A DNA stretch of 64,000 nt from Indiicoccus explosivorum (GCF_002167005.1 NZ_NHTN01000016.1:1-64000); one strand, 5' to 3'; positions 32,050 to 40,693 are shown, numbered from the stretch's first letter. Numbers and translations: made by a program. Notes: generated by a model not told the origin, from the sequence alone.

Positions 32050-33006
32050 CTACTTGAACCAGCCGAGCCGGCGGAACCAGAGATACATACCGATGGCTAG
32101 GATCACCATGATGGCGAGCACCATGAAATAGCCGTATTGCCAAGTGAGCTCCGGCATATTCTCGAAATTCATTCCGTAAATCCCGACGATGAACGTGAGC
32201 GGAGCGAAGATGGATGTGATGATGGTCAGCACTTTCATGACGTTGTTCGTCTGATGGGAATTGAGCGATAAATAGCTGTCGCGTATATCCGCTGTGATTT
32301 CCCGGTTGGCGGTGACCATTTCTGAAAGCTTAAGCAAGTGGTCGTAAATGTCTGAAAAGTACTCCCGCCGTTCCCGGATCTCCGCGAGGTGGTGGGAGTT
32401 CATCATGCGGTACAGGAGGTCCCGCATCGGATGGATGGTATGCATTAGGCCGAGCAGCATGTAGCGCGCATCGAACAGGTCTTCCATCAGGTGGTCCATC
32501 GATGTGTTTTTTGTGTTGTCTTCAATCCGGTCGAGATCATCTTCAATGGCATACATCAGCGGAAAATAATTGTCCACGATTTTGTCGAGGATCTGATAAA
32601 AGACATAATACGGGTCCCACTTATCCAGCAGCTGCATGCCGATCAGCCGTTTCCGGACATAAGCTACTTCGTCGGCCGGCGTATTATGGAATGTGACGAT
32701 GAACCGGTCGCCGACGAAGAAATCGACCTCTTCCTTCAAGGTCTCTTTTTCTCCGGCACGTACCGTATGAGTCGCATAAAAAGTATGGTCGTCATAGTAA
32801 TCGAGTTTCGGCCGCTGGAGACGGTGGATGCAATCCTCAATGGCCAGCGGATGGAATCGGAATGTATAGGCAAGGTGGTAAAGTTCCTCATCCGTCGGCT
32901 GATCGAAGTCCGCCCAGACCCATTTAAAGTCATCAAAACGGAAAGTATCTACTGACAGGTCCGTCACTAACTCATTTTCTTCTGTGATTCCGAGAATATT
33001 GATCAT
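32050..33006 (-). CDS. corA: CorA-family magnesium transporter
   Basis: A 318-residue CorA-type Mg2+ (also Co2+/Ni2+) channel. The soluble N-terminal funnel contains HPLAIEDC (about residues 51-58) and a long helix; two C-terminal membrane helices flank the selectivity signature Y-G-M-N-F (about 279-283), and the protein ends with the basic sensor tail RRLGW. From memory it is close to B. subtilis YfjQ/CorA (W-V-W-A-D-F-D-Q-P-T-D-E-E near the start). The ATG at 33006 has AAGGTG 8 nt upstream; the long open frame beyond it is non-coding shadow of the next gene. Confidence 0.92.
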   Translation of the reverse strand: MINILGITEENELVTDLSVDTFRFDDFKWVWADFDQPTDEELYHLAYTFRFHPLAIEDCIHRLQRPKLDYYDDHTFYATHTVRAGEKETLKEEVDFFVGDRFIVTFHNTPADEVAYVRKRLIGMQLLDKWDPYYVFYQILDKIVDNYFPLMYAIEDDLDRIEDNTKNTSMDHLMEDLFDARYMLLGLMHTIHPMRDLLYRMMNSHHLAEIRERREYFSDIYDHLLKLSEMVTANREITADIRDSYLSLNSHQTNNVMKVLTIITSIFAPLTFIVGIYGMNFENMPELTWQYGYFMVLAIMVILAIGMYLWFRRLGWFK

Positions 33007-33132
33007 ACAGTTACACCTTCTTTTTTCATTGAACCTCAGTTTATCATAAAATTCCGTGCGATGATTTATTCCACCGAGGCTGAAGGGTATTCCCGTGATT
33101 TTAAGGGTAAAAAGAAGACAGGAGGGATTAAT

Positions 33133-33684
33133 ATGCTTGAGAAAAAGTTCGGGGACCGGGATGGCTGGGAACGGATCCAGCGGAAAGAAACAGCAAAAAT
33201 GGTGAAGGAGGACGACCACGGATTTTCGGGACATGTCACTCTGCTGCAGGCATTGCAAGTGACGGAACCGCTCGTCTTCACTTACCGGGGGAAAGATGTG
33301 AAAGTGCTGGATGACGGCTATGTATGGGTGCAGCATTTCCCGGACGACAAGCGGTTTTCCCTGACGACGATGTTCGATGATCAGGGTGAAGTCGTTCAGT
33401 GGTATGTCGATGTCTGCAGACAGAACGCCACAGAAAACGGCCGGCCTTATATGGAGGACTTGTTTTTGGACATTATCATCCTGCCGGACGGCGAAGTGAT
33501 CCAGGCGGATACAAAAGACTTGGAAGAAGCGTTGGAAAAAGGGGTCATTGGGGAAGACTTGTATTCGACTGCCTGGAAAGAACTTGACAGACTTTACGCA
33601 GCGGTAGAAAACGGAGAATTTGAGCTGCTGAAAGTGGCAAAAGCCCATTACCAGGAATTGATGGAGAAGCTGAAGACTCAGTGA
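33133..33684 (+). CDS. DUF402-domain protein
   Basis: A 183-residue soluble protein with a DUF402 beta-barrel (about 40-150), including W-Y-V-D-V-C and D-L-F-L-D-I-I-I-L-P-D-G motifs whose acidic residues bind metal in characterised relatives (nucleoside tri-/diphosphatase and FomD-type proteins). I infer a phosphate-ester or nucleotide hydrolase but cannot name the substrate. AGGAGGG precedes the ATG at 33133. Confidence 0.75.
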   Translation: MLEKKFGDRDGWERIQRKETAKMVKEDDHGFSGHVTLLQALQVTEPLVFTYRGKDVKVLDDGYVWVQHFPDDKRFSLTTMFDDQGEVVQWYVDVCRQNATENGRPYMEDLFLDIIILPDGEVIQADTKDLEEALEKGVIGEDLYSTAWKELDRLYAAVENGEFELLKVAKAHYQELMEKLKTQ

Positions 33685-33844
33685 GACCGGTTTCGGAAAG
33701 AGACCGGTATTTCGGTTTGCAATCGGCGACTTTTGAAGGCTTTTCTTGCGGAGAATGGAAAGAATGGCGATGAAGGTTGGAAAAGCAGCTAGAAAAGGTT
33801 ACCATTAAAATATAGAAGGATAATTTGGGAAATGAGGTGGGAAC

Positions 33845-34627
33845 ATGGTTGGAAAACCGGCGGACAGCAGGATCCCCAGCAAAGAGAGAGAAGAAATGTA
33901 CCGTCAAATCGTGGAGTGTTCGTATGAAACGACCATCATTCATGCGGACCATAAGGTTCTTTATATAAATGAACCCGGTGCCGCATTCCTCGGCGCACCG
34001 AAAGAAGAAATAATCGGTGCGAATGTGATTGAAATTTTTCCGGTTTCGATCCGGGAATCCATCGCAAAACGAATTCAGCGTGTTGCGGGAGAGAACGAAG
34101 TCGGGGAGCTCTTGGAAGCGGTACTCTTCAAAGCGGACGGCACGCTCGCTGATGTGGAGCTGTACTGCCATCCGACGACTTTCGGCGACCGTCCCGCCAT
34201 TCAGTCGATTGTCCGGGATGTATCTGAGCGCAAAGCGGCAGAAAAAAGGCTCCGGAAATCTGTGATCGAAGTCGGGACCCCGGTTGTGCCGGTATCTGAA
34301 GGGATTTCCGTCGTTCCGTTCGTGGGGGATATGGACGAAATGCGCATCGCCCACCTTCTTGAAATGATTCCGAAACAAGTGCAGGGTAAACAGCTGAACT
34401 ACCTGATCCTCGATTTTTCAGGGATTTATACAATCGACGACACAGTTGTGGATTTCATGTATAAAATCGATTCGACGCTGAAACTCCTTGGTGTTTCACC
34501 TGTCTGTACGGGATTGCGGCCGGAAATGGCGAAAAAAGCCGTGGAAGCATGCGACGGGATCGCTTCTCTTCGGACGATGGCAACAGTGAAGCAGGCGCTG
34601 AGCCGGCTGGCAACTGAAGGGCAGTAA
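33845..34627 (+). CDS. PAS-STAS stressosome-type protein (YtvA-like, not photoactive)
   Basis: A 260-residue protein with an N-terminal PAS domain (about 15-127) and a C-terminal STAS domain (about 145-255). The layout equals that of the blue-light sensor YtvA, but the LOV motif NCRFLQ is missing (here G-A-N-V-I-E-I-F), so it has no flavin-reactive cysteine and must sense something else. At the two STAS positions phosphorylated in RsbR it carries E165 and D199, so it should not be phosphorylated by RsbT. It may join stressosomes as a sensor subunit together with the RsbR-like protein at 7.3 kb. GAGGTGGG precedes the ATG. Confidence 0.8.
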   Translation: MVGKPADSRIPSKEREEMYRQIVECSYETTIIHADHKVLYINEPGAAFLGAPKEEIIGANVIEIFPVSIRESIAKRIQRVAGENEVGELLEAVLFKADGTLADVELYCHPTTFGDRPAIQSIVRDVSERKAAEKRLRKSVIEVGTPVVPVSEGISVVPFVGDMDEMRIAHLLEMIPKQVQGKQLNYLILDFSGIYTIDDTVVDFMYKIDSTLKLLGVSPVCTGLRPEMAKKAVEACDGIASLRTMATVKQALSRLATEGQ

Positions 34628-34850
34628 AGGAAAGCGTGCAAGGCCGGATGCAGACCATAGAGAAGAGAACCACTGTGCCGAACCCATCGGTTTCAGCTGA
34701 AAGTTGTCCGGAGCGGCAGCTTTTTTTATTGGTTGCTGCTGGTATCCGCACGAGAATCTCCCAGCTCAGACAGGATGGCAGGAAAAATCGGCAGGAGTGC
34801 CGAATGGAGTAAGGAAAGGTGAATGAAAAAATGAAATGAGGAGGGGACAT

Positions 34851-35267
34851 ATGGCAACAAAAGCACGGCAGTTGTTTGTAAACATGTCCGTCAAGGACCT
34901 GGACCGGTCCCGGTCATTTTTTGAGAAACTCGGGTTTGAGTTCAATGAGACTTTTTCCGACAGCAATGCAGCCTGTATGGTGATCAATGACAGTACCTTC
35001 GTGATGCTGCTGCAGGAAGCGTTTTTCAGCACATTCACGAAAAAGAATGTGACAGACAGCACAACATCCACAGAAGTCATCATGTCGCTGTCGGCGGAAA
35101 GCCGGGAAGCGGTTGATGATTTGGTCAATAATGCCTTCAAAGCCGGCGCCATGCCTTCAAATGAGCAAATGGACCACGGGTTCATGTACGGCTGGAGTTT
35201 CCAGGACCTGGACGGGCATTTATGGGAAGTGGCTTACATGGAAGAGCCGGAGCTGCCGGTGGAATAG
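34851..35267 (+). CDS. VOC-family (glyoxalase/bleomycin-resistance-like) protein
   Basis: A 138-residue vicinal-oxygen-chelate protein. N-terminal LFVNMSVKDLDRSRSFFEKLGFEF and C-terminal F-Q-D-L-D-G-H-L-W-E-V match the two beta-alpha-beta-beta-beta halves; His near the C-terminus and Glu in WEV are typical ligands. VOC proteins cover glyoxalases, dioxygenases and antibiotic-binding proteins, so the role is open. GAGGAGGGG precedes the ATG at 34851. Confidence 0.82.
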   Translation: MATKARQLFVNMSVKDLDRSRSFFEKLGFEFNETFSDSNAACMVINDSTFVMLLQEAFFSTFTKKNVTDSTTSTEVIMSLSAESREAVDDLVNNAFKAGAMPSNEQMDHGFMYGWSFQDLDGHLWEVAYMEEPELPVE

Positions 35268-35344
35268 CGGACGGAACGAGACACAGCCGGATGACAGCTG
35301 TGTCTCATTCCGTATCCCGATTTAAAATTGAAGGAGAGGAAGAA

Positions 35345-35941
35345 ATGGGGAAGTTTTTTTCAGCGGTATATGATCCGGTGATGCAGCCGCTTGAGAACAG
35401 CCGCTTCGGCCGGATCAGGAAAAATCTGATCCGAAAAGCGAAAGGAAAGGTCCTCGATATCGGTTCGGGTACCGGATTGAATTTCCCTTACTATACGGAA
35501 GCGGTCGAATCGGTGGATGCCATCGAACCGGATCCGGCGATGAGGGGACAATCGGTTGAACGCGCCCGGGATGCGCCCGTACCGATCCGCTTGCATGCCG
35601 CCCGGGCGGAAGACCTGCCATTCCCTGATCAGTCCTTTGATTCCGTCACAGCGGCACTCGTCTTCTGCACCATTCCTTATCCGTCTCTTGCACTGCGTGA
35701 AATCGAGCGGGTCTGCAGGCCGGGAGGCGAAGTGCTGTTCTGGGAACATGTCCGGCTCGATCAGCCGGTGCTCGGGAAACTGCAGGATATACTGACGCCC
35801 GGTTGGAAACGGGTAGCGGATGGCTGTCACCTGAACCGGGACACACTGAGTCTTATCCGGGAATCCAGACTGGAAATAAAAGAAGTCGAGGAATATTACA
35901 GCGGCCTGTTCCTGGTCATCCGGTGTAAAAAGCCGGCATGA
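35345..35941 (+). CDS. Class I SAM-dependent methyltransferase
   Basis: A 198-residue methyltransferase. SAM-binding motif I is VLDIGSGTGLNF (about residues 37-48), motif II acidic is E59 in DAIEPDP, and the A-E-D-L-P-F-P-D-x-S-F-D motif (about 88-99) follows. The short length and the P-G-G-E-V-L-F-W-E-H motif recall METTL7-like small-molecule or phospholipid methyltransferases. Substrate unknown. GAAGGAGAGG lies before the ATG at 35345. Confidence 0.8.
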   Translation: MGKFFSAVYDPVMQPLENSRFGRIRKNLIRKAKGKVLDIGSGTGLNFPYYTEAVESVDAIEPDPAMRGQSVERARDAPVPIRLHAARAEDLPFPDQSFDSVTAALVFCTIPYPSLALREIERVCRPGGEVLFWEHVRLDQPVLGKLQDILTPGWKRVADGCHLNRDTLSLIRESRLEIKEVEEYYSGLFLVIRCKKPA

Positions 35942-35976
35942 CCGGCAAGGGCAGGAAGCTTTTCGGAATTAAAAAA

Positions 35977-36003
35977 AGGACCAGGGCGTTCTGCTCTGGT
36001 CCT
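35977..36003. terminator. Bidirectional terminator
   Basis: 11-bp stem with one mismatch (AGGACCAGGGC / GCTCTGGTCCT); it overlaps the stop codon of cadA on the minus strand. Confidence 0.78.
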
Positions 36004-38110
36004 ATTCTTTCACTCTTAGAAGCCGCAGTCCGTTCAGCGTCACCAGGAGTGTGGCGCCCATATCGGCGAAAATGGCCATCCAGAGCGTCAGCCACCCCGG
36101 AATCACAAGCAGCAGTGCCAGCAGTTTGATGCCGAGCGAAAACGAGACGTTCTGCTTGATGATCTGAAGCGCTTTTTTGCTGAGCTTGATGGTGAACGGC
36201 AGTTTCTCCAAATCATCCGCCATCAGCGCGATATCCGCCGTTTCAAGCGCGGTATCCGTGCCGGCGCCGCCCATCGCGATGCCGACCGTCGAGGCTGCAA
36301 GTGCCGGCGCGTCATTGACGCCGTCCCCGACCATGGCGACCTTCGAATTTTCCGAGCGGAGCTGTTTGACGAATTGCAGTTTATCTTCCGGCATAAGTTC
36401 CGCCTGGACTTCATGGACGCCGATGGATCGGCCGATGGCTTCAGCCGTCGCCCGGTTATCGCCCGTCAGCATGACCGTCCGGGTTATCCCGAGCTCATGA
36501 AGGGCTTGTACCGTTTTCCTCGACGTTTCCCGAACTTCATCGGCGACTGCAATCAGGGCTACGAGGGCTGTTTCCGTTCCGAGCACCATGACCGTTTTGC
36601 CGCTTTGCTGGAACCGGCGGATCTGATCATCTGTTCCGGAAGGGATTCGATCCCCGAAATAGACGGGGCTTCCGATCGTATAGGTTTCACCATGGATCCG
36701 TCCTTTGACGCCGCGGCCGGTCAGGGACGTGAAATCGCTGACTTCAGGGAGCAACAGTCCGTTTTCCGCCGCTTTTTTCAGGACAGCGGAAGCGAGCGGA
36801 TGGCCGGAGCCGCGCTCCAGAGCCGCAGCGAGGCGAAGGGCTTCCAGATCCGATTTGGCGCCTAGGCCGATCAGGTCCGTCACTGCAGGGATTCCTTTCG
36901 TAAGGGTCCCGGTCTTATCGAAAGCTACCGCATTCAGCGCTGCTGTTTCTTCCAGATAGACGCCGCCTTTCACAAGCACGCCATGTTTCGCGGCGTTGCC
37001 GATAGCTGTGACGATGGCGACAGGCGTCGATACGACAAGCGCGCATGGACAGCCGACCACCAGGACAGTGAGTCCGCGGTAAATCCATTCGCTCCAATCC
37101 GCTCCGAATGCGAGCGGCGGCAGGATTGTGAGCGCAATAGCGAAGACAATGATCGCAGGCGTGTAATACCGGGCGAACTTGTCGACGAACGCCTGCGAAG
37201 GAGCGCGCTCCGCCTGTGCTTCTTCGACGAGATGGATGATTTTGGCGATGGTCGTGTCTTCAGCGAGTTTGGTCACTTTCACTTCCAAAAGCCCTTCACC
37301 GTTCAGCGTCCCGGCGAATACATCATCGTCCGTCATCTTGGCGACAGGGACGGATTCCCCGGTGATCGCCGCCTGATTGACTGAGGAAGCGCCCCTGATG
37401 ACCGTTCCGTCCATCGCCAGTTTCTGCCCCGGCTTCACGATCATGATATCGCCGATTTCGATTTCACTGACAGGGACGATGATTTCATTGTTTCCCCGGC
37501 GTACAAGCGCTTCATTCGGTGCAATCTCCATCAGGGACCGGATCGACTGGCGGGCTTTGTCCATCGAATAATTTTCTAACGCTTCACTGACAGCGAACAG
37601 AATGACGACAACCGCACCTTCGCCCCATTCGCCGATAGCAGCAGCCCCAAGAACCGCGACAGTCATGAGGACATTCATATCGAACTGCAGTCTGATCAGG
37701 CTTTTTGCGCCTTTCCAGAACAGCTTGTATCCGCCAATGACAATGGCAAGTCCATAAAGGAAAATCGAGGGCATACTGTCGCTTCCGGCGGCAAGCGCTC
37801 CCAAAAGCAGCAATGTGGCGATCAGGACCCGGATGTTGTCACCCTGTTTCCAGAACGGTACCTGGCGTTCTTCCGCACGTTCGCGTTCCGGACGGATCTT
37901 TAGGTTTTCAAAAGCGCCCGCTTTCTCGATCTCCGGAATTGTGGCTGTTCCGGTGACCGATACTTTGGCGGCGCCGAAATTCACTTTCGCATCCCGGACC
38001 CCCGGCAGATTCTGCACGTTCCGCTCAAACTGAGCGGCACAATTCGCTCAGGACAGCCCCTGAATGCGGTAAACGTTCCGGTCTTGTTTATGCTCTGACT
38101 GCATGGTCAT
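36002..38110 (-). CDS. cadA: CadA-type Cd/Zn/Pb P1B-ATPase with in-frame UGA in the metal-binding motif
   Basis: Heavy-metal efflux ATPase. From the GTG at 38017 the frame is intact for 671 residues: A-domain T-G-E-S-V-P, intramembrane C-P-C followed by A-L-V-V-S-T-P (Zn/Cd type), phosphorylation site D-K-T-G-T-L-T, S-G-H-P-L, and G-D-G-V-N-D-A-P. The true N-terminus begins at the ATG at 38110 (GGAGGAGGTG upstream; it overlaps the cadC stop) and reads [20 protein letters not shown], then TGA (38050-38048), then A-N-C-A-A-Q-F-E-R, which continues straight into the long frame. The TGA stands exactly where the first Cys of the HMA motif CxxC belongs; the second Cys (codon 24) is intact. This is a nonsense change, a base error, or recoding; see findings. 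Confidence 0.85.
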
Positions 38111-38471
38111 CGGATAGCACCTCCTCCCGGTGGGCGAGCGCAATGATCATGAGCTGCCGCACATGGTCGTCATCCAGTGAATAAAAGGCGAGTTTTCCTT
38201 CTTTCCGATACTTCGCCAGCCCCATCGATTTGAGCGCGCGGAGATGATGGGAAGCCGTGGCGACGGAGGATCCGATGATGCTGGCGACATCACAGACGCA
38301 CAATTCCTTTTCTTCACAGAGCGCAAAAACGATTTTTGCCCGGTTTTCATCTCCGAGCACTTTGAAAATCCTTGCGGCTCCTTCAATGTCCTGCTGTGCT
38401 GATTTTTCCTGGACTTTAGCTACTGTCTTTTCATTAAAACAAGTGACATCGCAGCTGTCTTTCGGCATCAT
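38088..38471 (-). CDS. cadC: Cd/Pb/Zn-responsive repressor CadC
   Basis: A 127-residue ArsR/SmtB-family repressor. All ligands of the S. aureus CadC sites are found at the very same numbers: C7, C11, C58 and C60 (Cd/Pb site) and D101, H103, H114 and E117 (alpha-5 Zn site). The recognition helix is S-V-A-T-A-S-H-H-L-R-A-L. GGAGG lies 5 nt before the ATG. The gene is first in the cadC-cadA unit; its stop lies 20 nt inside the start of cadA. A CadC-type operator overlaps its promoter. Confidence 0.95.
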   Translation of the reverse strand: MMPKDSCDVTCFNEKTVAKVQEKSAQQDIEGAARIFKVLGDENRAKIVFALCEEKELCVCDVASIIGSSVATASHHLRALKSMGLAKYRKEGKLAFYSLDDDHVRQLMIIALAHREEVLSDDHAVRA

Positions 38472-38487
38472 GACCGCCTCCTTTCAT

Positions 38488-38503
38488 TCAAATGGGTGTT
38501 TGA
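38488..38503. promoter_or_regulatory. CadC operator
   Basis: Inverted repeat TCAAA-N6-TTTGA, the same arm sequence and spacing as the known cad operator, directly downstream of the -10 box of cadC. Confidence 0.8.
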
Positions 38504-38507
38504 CTAT

Positions 38508-38536
38508 AGTATAATCAAGAAAGCCGGAATAATCAA
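38508..38536 (-). promoter_or_regulatory. cadCA promoter
   Basis: On the minus strand: TTGATT (38536-38531), 17-bp spacer, TATACT (38513-38508). Confidence 0.8.
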
Positions 38537-38601
38537 ATGCCGGTTAGAATATGGTTTTATTCAAAATTTCAAGGGAAACTGTCGGATAAGGGGGCGGGCG
38601 T

Positions 38602-39093
38602 ATGAAAAATCGGCTTTTTTCGCTGACATTGAAGCAATCGTTCCTCATTGTGCTGACGCTCAGCGCACTTCCTGTCACAGTTATCCTCCTGAACATGGAA
38701 GCCGGCTTTTCAAGGCTCGCCGCAGCCGGCCGGACAGGTGCAGTTTATTTGTTTTTTGCATTCATTCTTTATGGGTTTCTTGTGGCGGTCCGCAAGTTCC
38801 CGAGGGGGCGCGGACACAGGAAACTCGTCGTGTTCACAAGAGTCTACATCCGGTTCCATATCGCGTTCGCCGTCACCGGAGCCGCCCTGGTTCTTTGGCA
38901 TGCAGCGGGGATGGTCCTGCAGGTGTCCATCTCCGGCAAGTCGGCGTCAGGGTTCCTGGCAGTCGGTGCCCTCGTCCCGCTTCTCTGGACCGGATACCGA
39001 AGGAAACAGAAATCGTCGGGTAAACGGCGGCGTCATCACAGATACACCGCATTCGTTTTCATATTGATCGCATCCCTGCATATTCTGCTTTAA
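38602..39093 (+). CDS. Four-helix membrane protein with conserved-looking histidines
   Basis: A 163-residue protein with four hydrophobic segments (about 10-30, 45-62, 84-110, 115-130) plus a C-terminal one. Histidines placed inside helices (H85 in RFHIAF, H100 in LWHAAG, H144-H145, H160) recall b-type cytochrome or ferric-reductase-like haem sites, but this is only a pattern. GGGGGCGGG precedes the ATG. It stands 17 nt upstream of czcD and is divergent from cadCA, so a metal or redox role is possible. Confidence 0.6.
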   Translation: MKNRLFSLTLKQSFLIVLTLSALPVTVILLNMEAGFSRLAAAGRTGAVYLFFAFILYGFLVAVRKFPRGRGHRKLVVFTRVYIRFHIAFAVTGAALVLWHAAGMVLQVSISGKSASGFLAVGALVPLLWTGYRRKQKSSGKRRRHHRYTAFVFILIASLHILL

Positions 39094-39109
39094 AAAGGAG
39101 CTGACAAGA

Positions 39110-40009
39110 ATGAGCGGACACCACCATCACGGAACACAGCGGGAAGCGAACCGGAAAGGGCTGACGATTGCGCTGGCCATTACAGTGGGAATCATGGTCC
39201 TCGAATTTTTCGGCGGTCTTTTCACCAATAGCTTGGCCCTTCTGTCGGACAGCGGCCATATGCTGTCGGATGCCAGTTCCATCGCGCTCAGCCTGGCAGC
39301 CATCTGGTTCGCCGGAAGAGCCGCCTCGCCGAATAAAACGTACGGCTATTACCGTTTTGAAATCCTTGCGGCGCTGTTCAACGGCGTGACGCTGTTCATC
39401 ATGGCCGGTTTTATTATTTATGAGGCATTCGAACGGCTTTCCGAACCGCCGGAAGTCGCCGGTGCGGCGATGCTCGGGATAGCAGCCATCGGTTTGGCGG
39501 CGAACCTGCTGAGTGCGTGGTCATTGCAGCGGAAATCGGACGTGAAGGACAACATTAACCTGAAAAGTGCGTATCTACACATTTTGGGTGATGCGCTCGG
39601 CTCGGTCGGTGCGATTGTCGCCGGTATCCTGATGATCACGCTCGAGTGGTATATCGCCGACCCGATCATTTCGGTTCTCGTTTCGCTTCTCATTCTGAGA
39701 AGCGCCTGGGGGGTATTATGGGAAAGCGTGAATATCCTGATGGAAGGGGCGCCGGCGACCATCGATCCGGAGGAAATCACCCGGCTTTTGGGCGGCATCA
39801 GCGGCGTTGAAGATGTCCATGATCTGCACGTCTGGACAGTGACGTCAGGCATCGACTCGTTTACGTGCCATCTGCTCGTCATACCGGATGCCGATGAGCA
39901 GCGCGTATTGGAAGAGGCTGTCGGAATCATGAGAAGTGAATTCAAGATAGAACACACTACCATTCAAGTGGAGAAAAAAAGATTCCAGCATACGGATTTG
40001 CCGGTCTGA
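39110..40009 (+). CDS. czcD: Cation diffusion facilitator CzcD (Zn2+ efflux)
   Basis: A 299-residue CDF transporter exchanging Zn2+ (Cd2+, Co2+) for protons or K+. Six membrane helices; Zn site residues in TM2 (S-D-S-G-H-M-L-S-D, H50 and D54) and TM5 (H-I-L-G-D). A His cluster (HHHH, 4-7) at the N-terminus and a cytoplasmic C-terminal domain with H-D-L-H-V-W (about 239-244) are typical of CzcD. AAAGGAG precedes the ATG. It lies between cadCA and csoR-copZA in the metal block. Confidence 0.92.
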   Translation: MSGHHHHGTQREANRKGLTIALAITVGIMVLEFFGGLFTNSLALLSDSGHMLSDASSIALSLAAIWFAGRAASPNKTYGYYRFEILAALFNGVTLFIMAGFIIYEAFERLSEPPEVAGAAMLGIAAIGLAANLLSAWSLQRKSDVKDNINLKSAYLHILGDALGSVGAIVAGILMITLEWYIADPIISVLVSLLILRSAWGVLWESVNILMEGAPATIDPEEITRLLGGISGVEDVHDLHVWTVTSGIDSFTCHLLVIPDADEQRVLEEAVGIMRSEFKIEHTTIQVEKKRFQHTDLPV

Positions 40010-40014
40010 TTCCG

Positions 40015-40043
40015 TTGACAGGTCCGATGTGCCGTGTTAGTAT
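40015..40043 (+). promoter_or_regulatory. csoR promoter
   Basis: TTGACA (40015-40020), 17-bp spacer, TAGTAT (40038-40043); the CsoR operator overlaps the -10 box. Confidence 0.8.
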
Positions 40044-40059
40044 ACCCCTATGAGGTATA
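40041..40059. promoter_or_regulatory. CsoR operator
   Basis: TATACC-N7-GGTATA inverted repeat with a CCCC run in the left half, the form of Cu(I)-CsoR sites, covering the -10 box and the transcription start of csoR. Confidence 0.78.
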
Positions 40060-40078
40060 AAAGCAAGGGAGTGGCGCA

Positions 40079-40360
40079 ATGGAAAAAATGACTGTCCAGC
40101 CGAACAAGCAGCAGCTGCTGAACCGCCTCAGGCGGATTGAGGGACAAGTGCGGGGCGTCCACCAAATGGTGGAAAATGACCGTTATTGTGTCGATATCCT
40201 GCATCAGATCAGTGCAATCCAGTCTGCGATGAATAAAGTATCGCTTGCGCTTCTCGAGGACCACGCGCACCATTGCGTATCCCGCGCGGTCCGGGAAGGC
40301 AACGGAGAAGAAGCCATCGATGAATTGATGGATGTCATGAAAACCATGACAAAAAGGTGA
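40079..40360 (+). CDS. csoR: Copper-sensing repressor CsoR
   Basis: A 93-residue all-helical Cu(I) sensor. The three Cu ligands are present in the canonical spacing: C37, H62 and C66 (motif H-x3-C). The helix R-L-R-R-I-E-G-Q-V-R-G (about 16-26) carries the DNA-contact arginines. Cu binding releases the operator. GGGAGTGG precedes the ATG. Order csoR-copZ-copA is that of B. subtilis. Confidence 0.93.
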   Translation: MEKMTVQPNKQQLLNRLRRIEGQVRGVHQMVENDRYCVDILHQISAIQSAMNKVSLALLEDHAHHCVSRAVREGNGEEAIDELMDVMKTMTKR

Positions 40361-40408
40361 GAAGGCATTTCAAAATCACCAATCCCGATCAAACAGGAGG
40401 AATAGGAA

Positions 40409-40612
40409 ATGAATGAAACTTTGAAAGTACAAGGCATGTCCTGCGGTCACTGTGTCAATGCGGTTGAAACAAGTGTCGGGGAACTTTCCGGTGTATCGAA
40501 TGTGAAAGTCGACTTGGACAAAGGGGAAGTGGCTGTCGCTTATGACAAGAACCTCACCTCTTTATCACAAATCAAAGAAGCGATCGAAGACCAGGGCTAC
40601 GATGTAGTCTGA
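40409..40612 (+). CDS. copZ: Copper chaperone CopZ
   Basis: A 67-residue single HMA domain with M-S-C-G-H-C (C12, C15) binding Cu(I) and a final G-Y-D-V-V strand. It delivers copper to CopA. AGGAGGAATAGG precedes the ATG. A terminator-like hairpin and a second CsoR-like site separate it from copA. Confidence 0.95.
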   Translation: MNETLKVQGMSCGHCVNAVETSVGELSGVSNVKVDLDKGEVAVAYDKNLTSLSQIKEAIEDQGYDVV

Positions 40613-40622
40613 ACCGGTGTCG

Positions 40623-40650
40623 GGCCTTACCGTGGAGGTATGGCCTTTTC
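40623..40650 (+). terminator. Hairpin between copZ and copA
   Basis: Stem GGCC-T-TACC / GGTA-T-GGCC with one T-T mismatch, 5-nt loop, then TTTTCTT. It may partly stop transcription between copZ and copA. Confidence 0.55.
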
Positions 40651-40661
40651 TTGGTAAATTT

Positions 40662-40680
40662 TATACCCCTACAGCGTATC
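40662..40680. promoter_or_regulatory. Second CsoR-like operator, before copA
   Basis: TATACCCC followed after 5-6 nt by GTAT; it shares the left arm of the csoR operator exactly but has a weaker right arm. Confidence 0.5.
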
Positions 40681-40693
40681 GGAGGGAAGGGAA

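Noticed and set aside
33007-33648. Long N-terminal extension of CorA on the minus strand
   Set aside because: It lies opposite the DUF402 gene, has no protein-like composition, and the CorA start at 33006 has its own ribosome site.
38602-39093. Ferric reductase or cytochrome b assignment
   Set aside because: Helix-borne histidines are suggestive, but the spacing does not clearly match a known haem motif; left as unassigned membrane protein.
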